Shown here: piece by piece, positions 59,760 through 64,000 of the stretch
How the letters are laid out: every line of letters begins with the position of its first letter
Position numbering within the stretch: the stretch's first letter is position 1
Assembly: GCA_016617855.1 (NCBI GenBank)
Contig: JAECUM010096299.1
Location: forward strand, 1-64,000
Origin: Megalonaias nervosa
Lineage: Eukaryota > Mollusca > Bivalvia > Unionida > Unionidae
Reading direction: 5' to 3'
DNA length: 64,000 nt
Translations under genes and position numbers: made by a program
The notes under the pieces: model-generated
Databases searched by the model: none
What the model was told of the DNA's origin: nothing
The model's input: only the letters and a program-made list of their open reading frames with translations

Positions 59760-60810
59760 TAGAATTTAAGAATGATCCAATATTATGAAAGAAATACCAA
59801 TGAGCATATCATAATTGTATGTTCATTTCCTTATGATGTCATGGATATGTGTTACCAGAGGGTATTTTTTTCATATTGTTACAGTAGAATTTAAGGATGT
59901 CTAATTTTACGAAGAAAAAAAATGACTACTGAGCAACTCATAATGATGTGATCATTTTTGATGATGTCATAGATATGACATCACATGTTACCAAAGTGTA
60001 TTGCCTTGCCTTAAATTAGCCTGGGATAGACTGGACATAAAATAACATGGTGACCACTTCTCTCTCTTATTAAATAATGAAAAAGAAAATTCCAGTACAG
60101 TTTTAATAATCATAATAGCAATCCCATCAAATAAAATTATAAACTCATTGTTGACCTAAAAACCTGTAGAGCATTTATGTTTTGAATGGAGAATTTTACT
60201 CTGATCCATTTTCACTGCACAATACATTTATCAATAATCAAGATTAGAATAATGAGAATAGGACAAGGGGTGAAAACTTAAAAGGTAGTGAATCACTTTT
60301 GTCAGAACTTATTGATTTTTTTTTAGTCCATACAAATATAAAACCACAATAAATATAGAGAAGAATGATAGAACATGATCAAATTTAGTACAATAAAGAT
60401 TATGTTTATCGGGTTAGTGGGCATTACAATAGCATGAAAAGTATAAATGTAAATAAGGCTCTTTACTCATGATTCCAGAACAAGTGGCAGTAGGTGTATA
60501 AGTGCTCAAAGAACAAAAGTGATTTAGAGCTAAAACTAAGTAATTACAGCAAAAACTAAGTTAAGCAATTCATACAATGAAACCAGGCCGAGGATACACA
60601 TATATATAAAGGATGACCTGCTTGAGAAAGAAAACATTTATAAATTTCTTTTGAAGTAAAATCATGTGCATTTTTGTATCTATATAGATGACACAATTTT
60701 GTAGCCCCCCTAAGTGTCTTTCATTTATATGTTTTACTGTAGTTGTCAGCAGATAAGAAGGTTAATCATTCCTTAGAGAACTGACAGACTTATTGGTTCA
60801 AATTAATTTT
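59760..60810. other. No gene seen
   Basis: CpG-poor DNA. TTTCATATTGTTxxAxTAGAATTTAAG occurs twice (about 59,743 and 59,872) in a weak 130-bp duplication. Confidence 0.45.
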
Positions 60811-60819
60811 AAATTTTTG

Positions 60820-61630
60820 GTGAATAGCTCTGCCTGTTTTATTCTACCATTCAGGTTAGTTTTTAAATTACAAACTTATGTAGTGAATAGCTCTGCCTGT
60901 TTTATTCTACCATTCAGGTTTGTATCTAAATGACCAAGTTACTTAATGAATAACTGTCTGTTTTATTCTACCATTCAGGTTAGTTTTTAAATTACAAACT
61001 TACATTGTGAATAGCTCTGCCTGTTTTACTCTACCATTCAGGTTTTTAAATTACAAAGTTACATAGTGAATAGCTCTGCCTGTTTTACTCTACCATTCAG
61101 GTTTGTATCTAAATGACCAAGTTACTTAGTGATAGCTCTGCCTGTTTTATTCTACCATTCAGGTTAGTTTTTAAATTACAAAGTTACATAGTGAATAACT
61201 CTGCCTGTTTTATTCTACCATTCAGGTTAGTATCTAAATGACCAAGTTACATAGTGATAGCTCTGCCTGTTTTATTCTACCATTCAGGTTAGTTTTTAAA
61301 TTACAAAGTTACATAGTGAATAACTCTGCCTGTTTTATTCTACCATTCAGGTTAGTATCTAAATGACCAAGTTACATAGTGATAGCTCTGCCTGTTTTAT
61401 TCTACCATTCAGGTTAGTTTTTAAATTACAAAGTTACATAGTGAATAACTCTGCCTGTTTTATTCTACCATTCAGGTTAGTATCTAAATGACCAAGTTAC
61501 ATAGTGATAGCTCTGCCTGTTTTATTCTACCATTCAGGTTAGTTTTTAAATTACAAAGTTACATAGTGAATAACTCTGCCTGTTTTATTCTACCATTCAG
61601 GTTAGTATCTAAATGACCAAGCTGCATAGT
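60820..61630. repeat. 62/63-bp tandem repeat organised as 125-bp dimers
   Basis: Monomers share CTCTGCCTGTTTTATTCTAC then CATTCAGGTT. They alternate between a TTTTTAAATTACAAAG type and a TATCTAAATGACCAAG type. From about 61,130 the dimer repeats every 125 bp (starts near 61,130, 61,254, 61,379, 61,504). Confidence 0.9.
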
Positions 61631-62385
61631 GCAGCTAATATCTTATTGAATGAGACATGGCCTCAGTTTTTGTGTCTTGCATATCAAAGTTTTGTTGTAT
61701 TATGGTTTACTACTTTAATTCCAACCAGGAAGGTGGCTGTCTTTCCATCTGTTTTGGTTTCTGCACAATATTATAACAGTTTAGTTCAAGTGAATAGATT
61801 TCAGGAAATTTTTGGGTGTTTCTCGAAAGAAAGAGGCATATTGGTTTTGAGGTACAGATTTTGAAGGTCAAGGTCATTGTTACTAAAGAGAGGTTTTGTT
61901 AGTGCATTTCACTATTACTCGATAAGTGATGTTCAATAAAATTTGCTATGTGTCTTGCAACCTTGTAAATAAACCTATATTGACTTGTTAGATTTTGGGT
62001 ATATCACACAAACATAAGGGCCACTGTTACCATAACTAAATCATGTCATTTCGTTCCAGATTGCTCAGATGTCAAGGTCATTGTTATTCAGCATTGATTC
62101 CCCCTTCTACATGTAATTCATTTCAACACAGTAACTTGTGTTCTAGTTAACAGATTTCAATGTAATTTAGTTATGCCTTTCCTTTGCTTAAGGGGAAAAG
62201 CTATTTACTAGGGAGAAAACTGCTTCAAGGTGAAAGTCATTAAGTTAGATTATGGTATGATCCTTCATCTGCCATGCAATGTATATAAGCAGTTTCATAT
62301 TCTACAGACCTGTTAACAGAATTCAGCCACATTTCACATGTGGCAGTTTCTTGTGAATTTCTCTCTTTGTAAGATGATTTTGGGA

Positions 62386-63392
62386 GTCGTTACATCGTTA
62401 TAGTAGCTTAATTAGTAGAACAAGTTAGGGAATCGTTACATCATTATAGGAGCTTAGTAGAACAAGTTTGGGAATCGTTACATCATTATAGGAGCTTTGT
62501 AGAACAAGTTTGGGAATTGTTACCTCATTATAGGAGCTTTGTAGAACAAGTTTGGGAATCGTTACATCATTATAGGAGCTTTGTAGAACAAGTTTGGGAA
62601 TCGTTACATCATTATAGGAGCTTTGTAGAACAATCGTTACATCATTATGGGAGCTTTGTAGAACAAGTTTGGGAATCGTTACATCATTATAGGAGCTTTG
62701 TAGAACAAGTTTGGGAATCATTACATCATTATAGGAGCTTTGTAGAACAAGTTTGGGAATCGTTACATCATTATAGGAGCTTTGTAGAACAAGTTTGGGA
62801 ATCGTTACATCATTATAGGAGCTTTGTAGAACAAGTTTGGGAATCGTTACATCATTATAGGAGCTTTGTAGAACAAGTTTGGGAATCGTTACATCATTAT
62901 AGGAGCTTTGTAGAACAAGTTTGGGAATCATTACATCATTATTGTAGCTTCGTACAGCAAGTTCAGGAGTCATTACATCGTTATAGTAGCTTTGTAGAAC
63001 AAGTTTGGTAGTTGTTACATTGTTATAGTAGGTTTGTAGAACAAGTTTGGGAGTCATTACGTTGTTATAGTAGCTTAGTTAGTTGAGCAAGTTTGGGAGT
63101 CATTACATCATTATAGTAGGTTAGTTAGTAGAGCAAGTTTGGAAGTCATTACATCGTTACAGTAGCTTTGTAGAATAAGTTTGGTAGTCGTTACATTGTT
63201 ACAGTAGCTTTGTAGAACAAGTTTGGAAGTCGTTACATCGTTATAGTAGCTTGGTAGAACAAGTTTGGTAGTCGTTACATCGTTATAGTAGCTTGGTAGA
63301 ACAAGTTTGGTAGTTGTTACATCATTATAGTAGCTTTGTAGAACAAGTTTGATAGTTGTTACATTGTTATAGTGGCTTAGTTAGTGGAGCAT
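62386..63392. repeat. 42-bp minisatellite, about 23 copies
   Basis: Unit GAATCGTTACATCATTATAG followed by GAGCTTTGTAGAACAAGTTTGG. The middle (62,460-62,950) is nearly homogeneous and the right side is more varied. Because 42 is 14 codons, long periodic frames run on both strands (62,517-63,011 plus; 62,425-63,057 minus). Confidence 0.95.
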
Positions 63393-63535
63393 GATACCCA
63401 TAATCCAAGGGTCACTTATTTGATATCCACCCAGGCCAGCCCAGGTTGGCTGCCTTAGTGTGTCCTTGGGAAATGCACTTAGCTCACATTTCATTTCTTA
63501 GCATGATAGAACCAAAATAAAGTTCTTAAAGGGTT
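63369..63535 (+). mobile_element. Second tRNA-derived SINE family, probable
   Basis: Begins with an A-box-like TGGCTTAGTTAGTGGAGC and an anticodon-like CCCATAATC (tRNA-Met-like). A degenerate B box, GGGTCACTTATTTGATATCC, follows, then CAGCCCAGGTTGGCTGCCTT and TGTGTCCTTGGGAAATGCAC. The last parts resemble the 86-bp repeat near 51.7 kb. It begins directly at the end of the 42-bp array. Confidence 0.5.
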
Positions 63536-63617
63536 TTAAAACCAACTAAATCAGCAACTCAGAACCAAAATAAAGTGTTTAGTTTGTTTTAAAACCAACT
63601 AATCAGCAACTCAACCC
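63505..63617. repeat. Direct duplication of about 60 bp
   Basis: AGAACCAAAATAAAGT and TTTTAAAACCAACTAA, followed by TCAGCAACTCA, occur twice in succession. Confidence 0.8.
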
Positions 63618-63808
63618 ACAGTTCTGAATATTTGAAAGTGTACATGTAGTCATAGTCAAAAAAATGTTGATGAAATCTTCTAGGTTTTTCAGTTTGCTCT
63701 GCTGTAATGAACAACTGACACCAACATCTGTGTTGATGTGTTGTAGCTGATATGTGTTGTAGACTGTTAGAACTTTAACAATGAAAAAGCTTTGAATTTT
63801 AAGTATTG

Positions 63809-64000
63809 TACATGCTTATTTATAAGTCTGACAGCAAACTGTAGATCATGATCTGTTATCTCATCATGTGCTGACAGGTCAAGTCTGTGTTATTTGTTCT
63901 ACTGATTACTCTATACAAACTGCATTGACTGAGATCTACCAGCACATTTTTGCAATGGCAGATCTTGGTCTGTACAGTTTGGAGTTGGACTTGACTAACA
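63809..64000. mobile_element. MITE-like element, family 2 (copy 7, cut by window end)
   Basis: TATTTATAAGTCTGACAGCA then AACTG at the left and TACAGTTTGGAGTTGGACTT at the window edge. Internal TTGTTCTACTGATTACTC as in the other copies. Confidence 0.7.

Noticed and set aside
61613..61864. 83-codon plus-strand frame after the 62/63-bp array
   Set aside because: Begins in the array and runs into AGGTCA-type repeat sequence; no domain or splice evidence.

Overview
The window is animal nuclear DNA, most likely from a mollusc and probably a bivalve. The sequence is AT-rich and packed with short repeats and decayed transposons. It has one splice-flanked ankyrin-repeat exon and no bacterial-style operons. 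The species cannot be fixed from sequence alone. No complete host gene is visible. Almost all recognisable protein-coding material belongs to mobile elements.

Layout. (1) About 1-11.5 kb has normal CpG content and looks intergenic. It holds a G-quadruplex motif, an LTR/primer-site fragment near 2.2 kb and tRNA-derived SINEs. Its main feature is a 3-kb block (about 3.17-6.17 kb) of short, same-strand, broken open frames that resembles a Polinton/adinto-like dsDNA element. (2) From about 11.5-11.9 kb to the end the DNA is strongly CpG-depleted outside the youngest transposon. In bivalves this is typical of methylated gene bodies. The ankyrin exon at 14,001-14,191 (+) fits a long gene that starts near 11-12 kb and has very large introns. 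(3) 14.5-16.4 kb is a 34-bp minisatellite with an assembly gap. (4) 16.47-33.60 kb is a nest of three LTR retrotransposons on the minus strand. An old gag-bearing element (LTRs at 16.5 and 32.8 kb) contains element 1 (17,742-30,366). The 5' LTR of element 1 was split by the young element 2 (23,291-29,661). Elements 1 and 2 are Ty3/Gypsy by sequence but have integrase before reverse transcriptase, the Gmr1-like order. Element 2 ends in inverted, not direct, LTR sequence, yet it is flanked by a clean 5-bp target duplication. (5) 33.6-64 kb is intron-like or intergenic DNA with two short inverted-repeat element families (MITE-like, 5 and 7 copies), more SINE copies and many minisatellites (11-, 24-, 32-, 41-, 42-, 62/63-, about 88- and about 145-bp units).

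The retrotransposon domains would act together as Gag (particle), protease, integrase and RT-RNase H. All copies seen here carry frameshifts, stops or lost catalytic residues and are probably dead. The SINEs and MITE-like elements encode nothing and would have depended on LINE or transposase proteins encoded elsewhere. All calls are from reading the sequence; no database search was run.
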